From CAYOHY01 sp964403885 (lineage in GTDB: Bacteria; Actinomycetota; Coriobacteriia; Anaerosomatales; PHET01), in contig CAYOHY010000050.1 in the NCBI GenBank assembly GCA_964403885.1, forward strand, positions 1 to 12,009: a stretch of 12,009 bases of DNA, read 5' to 3'. Below, piece by piece: positions 1 through 5,362 of the stretch (position 1 is its first letter; every line of letters begins with the position of its first letter). The notes under the pieces were generated by a model. The model was not told the origin of the DNA. It ran no database searches and saw nothing but the letters and a program-made list of their open reading frames with translations. The translations under genes were made by a program, and so were the position numbers.

Positions 1-521
1 CCGGTCAGGTTGTGCACCAGCCAGCAGTCGATGGTGCCGCAGGCGAGCTCGCCGCGCTCGGCGGCCTCGCGCGCGCCCGGCACCTCATCGAGCAGCCACG
101 CGATCTTCGTCGCCGAGAAGTACGGGTCGATGCCCAGGCCGGTGCGCTCACGCACGAAGTCGTCGTGGCCGGCCTCGATGAGCGTCTCGCACGCCGCGGA
201 GGTGCGGCGGTCCTGCCATACGACCGCGTTGTGGATGGGTGCGCCGGTGGCCCGGTTCCAGATGACCACGGTCTCGCGCTGGTTGGTCACGCCGATGGCG
301 CTGAGGTCGGCGGCGGTGATTCCCGCATGAGCGATCGCGTCGCGGGCCGTGGCGAGCTGGTTGTCCCAGATGGTGAGCGCATCATGCTCGACCCAGCCCG
401 GCCGCGGGAAGATCTGTTCGAGCGCGATCTGGGCCTGTGACAGTCGCACGCCGTCACCGTCGAAGACGATGGAGCGCGTGCTCGTGGTTCCCTGGTCGAG
501 TGCGAGAACGTACTTGGGCAT
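1..521 (-). CDS. glpK: Glycerol kinase, N-terminal part (cut by window edge)
   Basis: Glycerol kinase of the FGGY family phosphorylates glycerol to sn-glycerol 3-phosphate with ATP in the cytoplasm. The first 173 residues of a usual ~500 are present. The start MPKYVLALDQGTTSTRSIVFD is the family phosphate-binding loop (D9, G11, T12, T13). It is followed by IFPRPGWVEHD (37-47), TNQRET (79-84) and WQDRRT (102-107), then GLGIDPYFSATKIAW (128-142) and GTIDCWL (162-168). R82, E83 and Y134 match the glycerol-contacting residues R83, E84 and Y135 of the E. coli enzyme. The ATG at 521 is chosen because AAGGAGG (527-533, minus) lies 5 nt upstream. The rest of the gene lies left of the window. Two inverted repeats upstream suggest regulated transcription. 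Identification is secure. Other FGGY kinases lack this combination of motifs. Confidence 0.96.
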   Translation of the reverse strand, partial: MPKYVLALDQGTTSTRSIVFDGDGVRLSQAQIALEQIFPRPGWVEHDALTIWDNQLATARDAIAHAGITAADLSAIGVTNQRETVVIWNRATGAPIHNAVVWQDRRTSAACETLIEAGHDDFVRERTGLGIDPYFSATKIAWLLDEVPGAREAAERGELACGTIDCWLVHNLT

Positions 522-586
522 CGATGCCTCCTTGAGATGAACGCGCAGCCGGTCGTGGACCGATGATTCGTCTGCGTATCACAGTA

Positions 587-602
587 ACGGAACATGTTCC
601 GT
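587..602. promoter_or_regulatory. Perfect 16-bp palindrome, candidate glpK operator
   Basis: ACGGAACATGTTCCGT reads the same on both strands and lies 66 bp upstream of the glpK start, in the region shared with the divergent channel gene. A weak -35-like TTGTGT lies on the minus strand just upstream, so the palindrome would fall in the spacer of a possible glpK promoter, a typical repressor position. The binding protein is not known. A glycerol regulator is only an inference from position. Confidence 0.5.
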
Positions 603-609
603 GGTACAC

Positions 610-624
610 AATCACTCGGTGATT
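610..624. promoter_or_regulatory. Inverted repeat AATCAC-TCG-GTGATT, candidate protein-binding site
   Basis: Two 6-bp arms separated by 3 bp lie 7 bp from the 16-bp palindrome at 587-602, in the 181-bp region between the divergent glpK and channel genes. Two adjacent dyads of different sequence suggest either two regulators or one site in each promoter. This is seen directly. The function is inferred, and short dyads also arise by chance. Confidence 0.3.
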
Positions 625-671
625 CCCGAGGCAGTTGCGTAGTGACGCGCCCCTCGGTGGCGGTGTCGTCG

Positions 672-677
672 TACAAT
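672..677 (+). promoter_or_regulatory. Possible -10 box (TACAAT) for the channel-porAB operon
   Basis: TACAAT matches five of six bases of the sigma-70 -10 consensus and lies 25 bp before the GTG start of the channel gene, among GC-rich sequence. No recognisable -35 box sits at 16-18 bp spacing, and there is no TGn extension, so this is a weak call. Confidence 0.3.
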
Positions 678-702
678 CTGACGTGAAGAGGGGGGTGGAT
701 CG

Positions 703-1434
703 GTGGCAGGACAGACAGAACCCACGATCGGCATCGGACCGGGCTACACAAATCCTGACGCGCGGAGAGTGGGCGACGCCTACGGGCTTGCGCTTGCGGC
801 GCTGCTCGGATCGGTGCTGCTCATGATCGCGGCCGGCTCGCCCATCGTCTCACCGGTGGCCCTCACCGCGAGCGTGCTGCAGCTGGCGGCGCTGGGGCTC
901 ACCCTGCGCGTCTCCGGCATCGCGCCCCGGTCGTTCCACCTGGGGATGACCGTCCTGGTCGTCATATCAGCGGCCATGGTCGCGAGCGCGATCATGGGTG
1001 GTATGGCGGGTCGCGCGGTCGCGCTGGCCGGCTGGATACTCATCGCGTTCACGACCATGGGCGCGATCGGCAACAGGCTGCGCACCTACCGCGTGGTCAA
1101 TGGGCAGCTCGTGCTGGGCCTGCTGTGCATCTACCTGCTCCTCGGACTGCTGTTCGGGCTGTCATACTCCCTGCTCGATGCGATCAACGGGCCCGCACTG
1201 ACCGGCAGCGCCATCGAGATGAACGCCTCAGCGGGCATCTCGAACACCATGTACTACAGCTTCATCACGCTCGCGACGGTGGGGTACGGCGACATAACGC
1301 CGCTGCACCCGATCGCTCGCGCGCTCGCCGTGGCCGAGTCGATGTTCGGCCAGCTCTACCTCGTCAGCATCGTCTCGTTCGCGGTGAGCCGCCTTGGGCG
1401 CAACCGCCGCGAGGCCCCCGCATCGGAGGAGTAG
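703..1434 (+). CDS. Six-TM potassium-channel-like protein with TVGYGD selectivity filter
   Basis: A 243-residue membrane protein, probably a K+ channel subunit that works as a tetramer. Hydrophobic segments lie near residues 27-48, 51-70, 78-100, 105-122, 135-157 and 206-229. A pore loop precedes the last one: YYSFITLATVGYGD (184-197), with filter T192-V-G-Y-G-D197. The last two segments and the loop form the ion-channel pore domain (Ion_trans_2 type). The fourth segment lacks the regular arginine ladder of a voltage sensor. No RCK or cyclic-nucleotide domain follows: the protein ends 14 residues after the last TM, so the gating signal is not visible. The GTG start follows an AGGGGG-type ribosome site. 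The stop is 2 nt before the porA start, and the porA ribosome site lies inside this gene, so the two are very likely co-transcribed. The pore identity is secure; ion preference is inferred from the filter. Confidence 0.88.
   Translation: MAGQTEPTIGIGPGYTNPDARRVGDAYGLALAALLGSVLLMIAAGSPIVSPVALTASVLQLAALGLTLRVSGIAPRSFHLGMTVLVVISAAMVASAIMGGMAGRAVALAGWILIAFTTMGAIGNRLRTYRVVNGQLVLGLLCIYLLLGLLFGLSYSLLDAINGPALTGSAIEMNASAGISNTMYYSFITLATVGYGDITPLHPIARALAVAESMFGQLYLVSIVSFAVSRLGRNRREAPASEE
1425..1430 (+). promoter_or_regulatory. Ribosome binding site deciding the TTG start of porA
   Basis: GGAGGA inside the last codons of the channel gene lies 6 nt before TTG at 1437. This spacing favours the TTG over the in-frame ATG at 1458 and predicts translational coupling between the channel and porA. 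Confidence 0.7.
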
Positions 1435-1436
1435 TC

Positions 1437-2660
1437 TTGAGCACCGCGACCACCGTCATGACCGGAAACGAGGCAGCGGCCACCGCGGCCAAGCTCGCGC
1501 GCGTCCAGGTCATCGCCGCCTACCCCATCACGCCGCAGTCACCCGTGGTCGAGGAGCTCTCCAAGTGGGTCGAGTCCGGCGAGCTTCCCGCCGAGTTCGT
1601 CGCCGTCGAGTCCGAGCACTCGGCGCTCACGGTGTGCATCGGCGCCTCCACGGTGGGCGCCCGCGCCTTCACCGCCACGAGCGCGAACGGCCTCGCCTAC
1701 ATGACCGAGCAGGTCTGGTGGGCCGCCGGAGCGCGACTGCCCATCGTCATGTGCATCGCCAACCGGGCAATGGCCGCGCCTTGGAACGTCTTGAACGACC
1801 AGCAGGACTCGATGAGCGTCCGCGACGCCGGCTGGGTCCAGCTCTACTGCCGAGACAACCAAGAGATCCTCGACACCACGGTGCAGGCCTACCGCATCGC
1901 CGAGACGCTCAACGTGCCGGTGATGGTGTGCTACGACGGCTTCTTGCTCTCGCACACCGTCATGCCGGTGGCAGTGCCCACGGCCCAGCAGGTGGACGCG
2001 TTCTTGCCGCCGCGCACCGATCCGCTCCAGATCGTCGACCCGTCTGACCCGCGCAACATCGGCCCCGTGGTGGTGGCCGACGTCCGCGCGGACGCCGATG
2101 GCGTGGTGCAGCCGGGCTACATGGAGTTCCGAGCCATGCACCAGCAGGCGCTTCTCGGCGCGATCGAGACCGTACCCGCGGTCGACGCCGAGTGGGCCGA
2201 GCAGACCGGTCGCGCGTGGGGTGGCCTCACCTGGGAGTACCAGCTCGAAGACGCCGAGTACGTGCTGGTGGCCGCCGGCAGCATCGGAGTGCAGCTCACG
2301 CTGGTCGTCGACGCGTTGCGCGCCGAGGGCGTGAAGGCGGGCGTTTTGGGCGTGCGCTGCTACCGGCCGTTCCCGGTCGACGCCCTGCGCGACAAGCTCG
2401 CCGGGCGCTCGCTCGCGGTGGTGTTCGACAAGGCGCTGAGCTACGGCTACGAAGGCCCCATCGCAAGCGATCTCAAGGCGGCGCTGTCCGCCACCGACGA
2501 ATCTCCCGCCGTCTTTGGCACCATCAGTGGTCTGGGTGGCCGAGACACCACCCCCGACGACCTGCTCGCCGCTGCGAAGCGCGCCATCGCCGACTACTCG
2601 GATGGTGTTCGCGACCGCGCACCCGAATGGATCAACCTGCGCCTCGGAGGTGCTCAGTGA
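1437..2660 (+). CDS. porA: Pyruvate:ferredoxin oxidoreductase, alpha subunit
   Basis: Alpha subunit of a cytoplasmic multi-subunit 2-oxoacid:ferredoxin oxidoreductase, which oxidises pyruvate and CoA to acetyl-CoA and CO2 while reducing ferredoxin. It has 407 residues, the usual length. MTGNEAAATAAKLARVQVIAAYPITPQ (8-34) is the N-terminal domain motif contacting the thiamine cofactor. TSANGLAYMTEQ (81-92) and NRAMAAPWNVLNDQQDSMSVRDAGWVQLY (109-137) are characteristic of the pyruvate/isovalerate group. Residues ~273-350 form the second, transketolase C-terminal-like domain (VLVAAGSIG; CYRPFPVDAL). The TTG start at 1437 has GGAGGA 6 nt upstream; ATG at 1458 is the alternative. The gene overlaps porB by 4 nt. 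No gamma or ferredoxin-like delta subunit is fused or adjacent, which is unusual. Pyruvate is the most likely substrate, but a branched-chain 2-oxoacid cannot be excluded. Confidence 0.93.
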   Translation: MSTATTVMTGNEAAATAAKLARVQVIAAYPITPQSPVVEELSKWVESGELPAEFVAVESEHSALTVCIGASTVGARAFTATSANGLAYMTEQVWWAAGARLPIVMCIANRAMAAPWNVLNDQQDSMSVRDAGWVQLYCRDNQEILDTTVQAYRIAETLNVPVMVCYDGFLLSHTVMPVAVPTAQQVDAFLPPRTDPLQIVDPSDPRNIGPVVVADVRADADGVVQPGYMEFRAMHQQALLGAIETVPAVDAEWAEQTGRAWGGLTWEYQLEDAEYVLVAAGSIGVQLTLVVDALRAEGVKAGVLGVRCYRPFPVDALRDKLAGRSLAVVFDKALSYGYEGPIASDLKAALSATDESPAVFGTISGLGGRDTTPDDLLAAAKRAIADYSDGVRDRAPEWINLRLGGAQ

Positions 2661-3559
2661 CCCGCATCATCGACATCCCGGACACCGGACACGTGCTCTC
2701 AGGCAACCGCGCGTGCGCGGGCTGCCCGCTGGGTATCGCGCTTCGGCCTATCACCGCAGCACTCGATGGCAAGATGGTGCTCGTCAACCCAGCGAGCTGC
2801 CTGACGGTCCTGGGCGGCATGTACCCCACGGCCTCGGTGGCTGTGCCCTGGGTCAACGTCGCGTTCCCCAGCACTGCGGCGGCGGCAAGCGGCATCGCGG
2901 CAGGACTGCGCGCGATGGGGCGCCAGGACGAGATGACGGTGCTCGCGATGGCCGGCGACGGCGGCACCGCCGACATCGGCATCCAGGCCCTCTCGGGCGC
3001 AGCCGAGCGCAACGAGGACTTCATCTACGTCTGCTACGACAACGAGGCGTACATGAACACCGGCACGCAGCGCTCCGGCTCGACCCCGCACGGCGCGAGG
3101 ACCACCACCACGTGGGCGGGCAAGCGCGAGAACCCCAAGGACGTGCCCGCGATCATGGAGGCGCACAACCTTCCGTATCTCGCATCCACCTCGGCGGTGT
3201 TTCCCGACGACGTGTACGACAAGGTCGCCAAGGCCCGCACCATCCCCGGCCTGCGCTACATCCACATGAACCTGCCGTGTCCCAGCGGGTGGGCGTTCGA
3301 CCCCAAGGACAGCGTGAATCTGGGCAAGATGGCCGTCGACGCCGGACTCGTGGTGCTCTACGAGATCGAGAACGGCGAGTTCCGACTCACCGGGCGCAGC
3401 AAGGCGCTGTCGCGCGCGGGCCTGCAGGCAAGCGTCGCTGAGTTCGTGAAGACCCAGGGCCGCTTCCGCGGTATCGACGAGGCGACCGTGGCCGAGGTGC
3501 AGGAGTGGGCCGAGCGCCGCTGGGCGCGCTACGTCGAGCGCGACGCGGCGGGCGCCTAG
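2657..3559 (+). CDS. porB: Pyruvate:ferredoxin oxidoreductase, beta subunit
   Basis: Beta subunit (300 residues) that carries thiamine diphosphate and one [4Fe-4S] cluster of the same enzyme as PorA. The cofactor motif begins GDGGTADIG (100-108) and ends DNEAYMNTGTQRS (128-140); GDG...NxxYMNTG is the metal-diphosphate binding pattern. Four cysteines that fit the cluster ligands are C20 and C23 (RACAGC), C48 and C208 (LPCPSGW). STPHGARTTTTWAGK (142-156) is typical of the pyruvate type. GTG at 2657 is chosen because GGAGGT lies 5 nt upstream and because it gives the common GTGA overlap with the porA stop, so translation is probably coupled. The gene ends 4 nt from the stop of the convergent TRIC gene, with no terminator hairpin visible between them. 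Confidence 0.94.
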   Translation: MTRIIDIPDTGHVLSGNRACAGCPLGIALRPITAALDGKMVLVNPASCLTVLGGMYPTASVAVPWVNVAFPSTAAAASGIAAGLRAMGRQDEMTVLAMAGDGGTADIGIQALSGAAERNEDFIYVCYDNEAYMNTGTQRSGSTPHGARTTTTWAGKRENPKDVPAIMEAHNLPYLASTSAVFPDDVYDKVAKARTIPGLRYIHMNLPCPSGWAFDPKDSVNLGKMAVDAGLVVLYEIENGEFRLTGRSKALSRAGLQASVAEFVKTQGRFRGIDEATVAEVQEWAERRWARYVERDAAGA

Positions 3560-3563
3560 GGAG

Positions 3564-4496
3564 TCACTCGGAGTCGTCCTTGCCGTCCAGCCACTCGTCG
3601 TCTGCGGGTGCCTCGGCGGGCTTCGCGCGGTTGAACAGGCGGCGCGGCATCTGCGTGATGACGGGCGTGAGGTCGACGGGCTCAGGGGACTCCCAGCCCA
3701 GCCACAGCGAGCCGAAGCGCAGCAAGATCGCCACCGCTGCTGCCCCGATGACCGCCACCGGCTTGGTGATGTTGAGCCACGTCACCGCCGTCACGTACAG
3801 CACGCTGCCGGTGAACGCCGCGATCGCGTAGAAGCTTCCTCGGCGTACGATCTGCGGCTCGCTGTCGAGCATCAGGTCCCGGATGACGCCGCCGCCCACG
3901 GCCGTGATGATGCCCAGCAGGATGGCCGAGGTGACCGGCAGGCCGGCCACGAGCGCCTTGTCCGAGCCGATGAGCGCGAACAGGCCCAGCGAGAACGCAT
4001 CGACCACCATGAGAGCGGGCCGCAACCGCTGCGCCGCGGACATGAAGAAGAACGCGACGAGCGAGGCGGCAAGCACCGCGACGAGCGGGTGGATCGAGTC
4101 GAGTGCGAAGATGCCGTACTTCTGCAAGAGCACGTCGCGGATGATGCCGCCGCCCAGGCCGGTGACGAACGCGAGCGCCACCACGCCGGTGATGTCGAAG
4201 CGGCGGTTGACCGCGCTCAGGCCACCCGCGAGTGCGCCCGCGAAGATGGCCGCGATCTCGAAGCCCACCGGCAGGAAGATGGGTGCGGACTCCACTGGCG
4301 CCGTGGTCGTCGCCCCGGAGGGGAGCACCGACGCGATGATGCTGGGGATGGCGCTCGCGACCATGGACTCGAGCGTGCCGGTGCCCACGGTCGACGCGCC
4401 GCCCGACGTCATGATCGCGCCCAGCGCGCCCGTCGTGGCCGATACGCTTGCGGAAGCCGCTTGAGCGGCCGCGGCGACTGTGTAGAGTCCGGTCAT
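3564..4496 (-). CDS. TRIC/UPF0126-family cation channel with long N-terminal extension
   Basis: A membrane protein of 310 residues. Its core (about 73-273) is the UPF0126 domain, built as two similar three-TM halves. Each half carries the glycine-rich kink motif GGGxIRD: GLGGGIIRDVLL (114-125) and AVGGGVIRDLML (199-210). KALVAG (179-184) is another family hallmark. Bacterial members with known structure are trimeric TRIC-type monovalent cation channels, so K+ or Na+ permeation is expected. Usual length is ~200-210 residues. Here ~72 residues rich in Ala, Ser, Thr and Gly precede the core and ~35 charged residues follow it (DDEWLDGKDDSE end). ATG at 4496 is preferred over GTG at 4502, because GGAG lies 5 nt before the ATG but is too close to the GTG. 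The gene starts 22 nt after the PASTA lipoprotein stop, so it is probably in the same transcript. Confidence 0.88.
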   Translation of the reverse strand: MTGLYTVAAAAQAASASVSATTGALGAIMTSGGASTVGTGTLESMVASAIPSIIASVLPSGATTTAPVESAPIFLPVGFEIAAIFAGALAGGLSAVNRRFDITGVVALAFVTGLGGGIIRDVLLQKYGIFALDSIHPLVAVLAASLVAFFFMSAAQRLRPALMVVDAFSLGLFALIGSDKALVAGLPVTSAILLGIITAVGGGVIRDLMLDSEPQIVRRGSFYAIAAFTGSVLYVTAVTWLNITKPVAVIGAAAVAILLRFGSLWLGWESPEPVDLTPVITQMPRRLFNRAKPAEAPADDEWLDGKDDSE

Positions 4497-4518
4497 CGGC
4501 ACTCCGCCCGGCGGGGGA

Positions 4519-5211
4519 CTACTTCTTGACGGCGATGAGCATCAGCACGCCCGCGCCCTTGGGTGCGAGCTTGCCTGCGGGAGGCGTCTGATCGTAGACG
4601 TACCCCTCGGTCGCCTCGGTGCTGCGCACGGTGTGCATCACCGGTGCGAAACCGGCATCCGCGAGCTTCTTCTCGGCGGCGAAACGGTCGAGGCCAACGA
4701 CGTCGGGGACCTTCTTGGTGCCCTTGGCCGGGGCGTCGGCGGAGACGATGATGATGACCTGGTCGCCGGGCACCGTGGTGCCGCCGTCCGGGATCTGTCG
4801 GAGCGTCGCGCCGGTGGGGCCCTCGCCGTACGTCTCGACGATGCGGGGGATCAGGCCGTAGGCGGCGAGCTTCTGAGCGAACTCAGGCAGCGACTTGCTG
4901 TCCTTGAAGCTGGGCACCTTCACCTGCTTGGTGTCGTTGACGCACACCGTGAGCGTGACCTCCGCGCCCTTGGCGACCGCGGACTTGGCGGCGGGCTCCT
5001 GCGCGGCGATCTGGCCGATCTTCACGTCGCCGCTCGTGCCGGGCACCACAGCGACCACCTTGTAGCCGGCGCTCTTCATCTTGCTCACCGCATCGGACTC
5101 TTTCATGCCCACCACGTCGGGTACCGAGGGTCCACAGCCTGCGAGCAGCGAGACGGCGACGATGAGGCTCGCGACTGCGAGCAGCAGGGTCAGCGGTCGT
5201 GAGTGCGACAT
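4519..5211 (-). CDS. PASTA-repeat lipoprotein
   Basis: A 230-residue lipoprotein. The signal sequence MSHSRPLTLLLAVASLIVAVSLLAGC has a clear lipobox LLAGC, with the lipidated cysteine at C26, so the protein should sit on the outer face of the cytoplasmic membrane. The mature part consists almost only of three PASTA domains: VPDVVG (30-91), a divergent VPSFKD (99-157) and VPDVVG (168-227). Each ends in the Q-x-P-x-x-G ... V-x-L-x-V pattern. PASTA domains in Ser/Thr kinases and penicillin-binding proteins bind muropeptides or mediate dimerisation; no kinase or transpeptidase domain is attached here. The ATG at 5211 is chosen for the signal peptide and for AAAGGA 5 nt upstream. A longer GTG-type reading to 5307 would reach the neighbouring terminator. 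The gene is followed at 22 nt by the TRIC channel. A peptidoglycan-sensing or structural role is inferred. Confidence 0.88.
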   Translation of the reverse strand: MSHSRPLTLLLAVASLIVAVSLLAGCGPSVPDVVGMKESDAVSKMKSAGYKVVAVVPGTSGDVKIGQIAAQEPAAKSAVAKGAEVTLTVCVNDTKQVKVPSFKDSKSLPEFAQKLAAYGLIPRIVETYGEGPTGATLRQIPDGGTTVPGDQVIIIVSADAPAKGTKKVPDVVGLDRFAAEKKLADAGFAPVMHTVRSTEATEGYVYDQTPPAGKLAPKGAGVLMLIAVKK

Positions 5212-5362
5212 GCGCGTCCTTTCGATGCGAGAACGGTTCGCCCCATGGTACCGCGACAGCGGTGGGGCCGTGAGGCATGACTGTCCGCGCACGCGAGAAC
5301 AACACAAAACGCCCCGGAGGCGATGACCTCCGGGGCGTTGAGTGAGAAGCGTCAGTGCCGTA
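5212..5362 (-). other. Leader region of the PASTA lipoprotein gene
   Basis: Between the S55 gene and the PASTA lipoprotein this stretch holds the terminator (5308-5339) and a weak -10-like TACCAT (5245-5250, minus) without a convincing -35. A small hairpin is also present: ACCGC-GACA-GCGGT at 5250-5263, with CCCC (5241-5244) and GGGG (5264-5267) able to extend it across a 5-nt bulge. No small gene is evident. The terminator implies that the lipoprotein has its own promoter here. Confidence 0.35.
5308..5339 (-). terminator. Rho-independent terminator of the S55-type gene
   Basis: A perfect 13-bp stem (AACGCCCCGGAGG pairing with CCTCCGGGGCGTT) encloses a 6-nt loop. Read on the minus strand it is followed by TTTTGTGTTGTT (5307-5296 region), and it lies 24 nt after the stop of the large secreted protein. 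On the plus strand it has no T-run, so it is assigned to the minus-strand gene. It insulates that gene from the PASTA lipoprotein downstream. Confidence 0.9.

Noticed and set aside
587..602. The palindrome as a LexA SOS box
   Set aside because: Gram-positive SOS boxes have GAAC-N4-GTTC. Here the spacing is two bases (GAAC-AT-GTTC), and neither flanking gene is a DNA-repair gene.
1125..1436. Upstream extension of porA into the channel gene
   Set aside because: It would overlap the channel coding sequence, has no ribosome site, and the extra residues do not match PorA proteins. TTG at 1437 has GGAGGA at good spacing.
2192..2656. Upstream extension of porB inside porA
   Set aside because: The extra 155 residues are arginine- and histidine-rich out-of-frame translation of porA. 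The family start is recovered from GTG at 2657.
5212..5307. Longer N-terminus for the PASTA lipoprotein
   Set aside because: It would hide the lipoprotein signal behind 32 residues and begin beside the terminator stem. ATG at 5211 has its own ribosome site.
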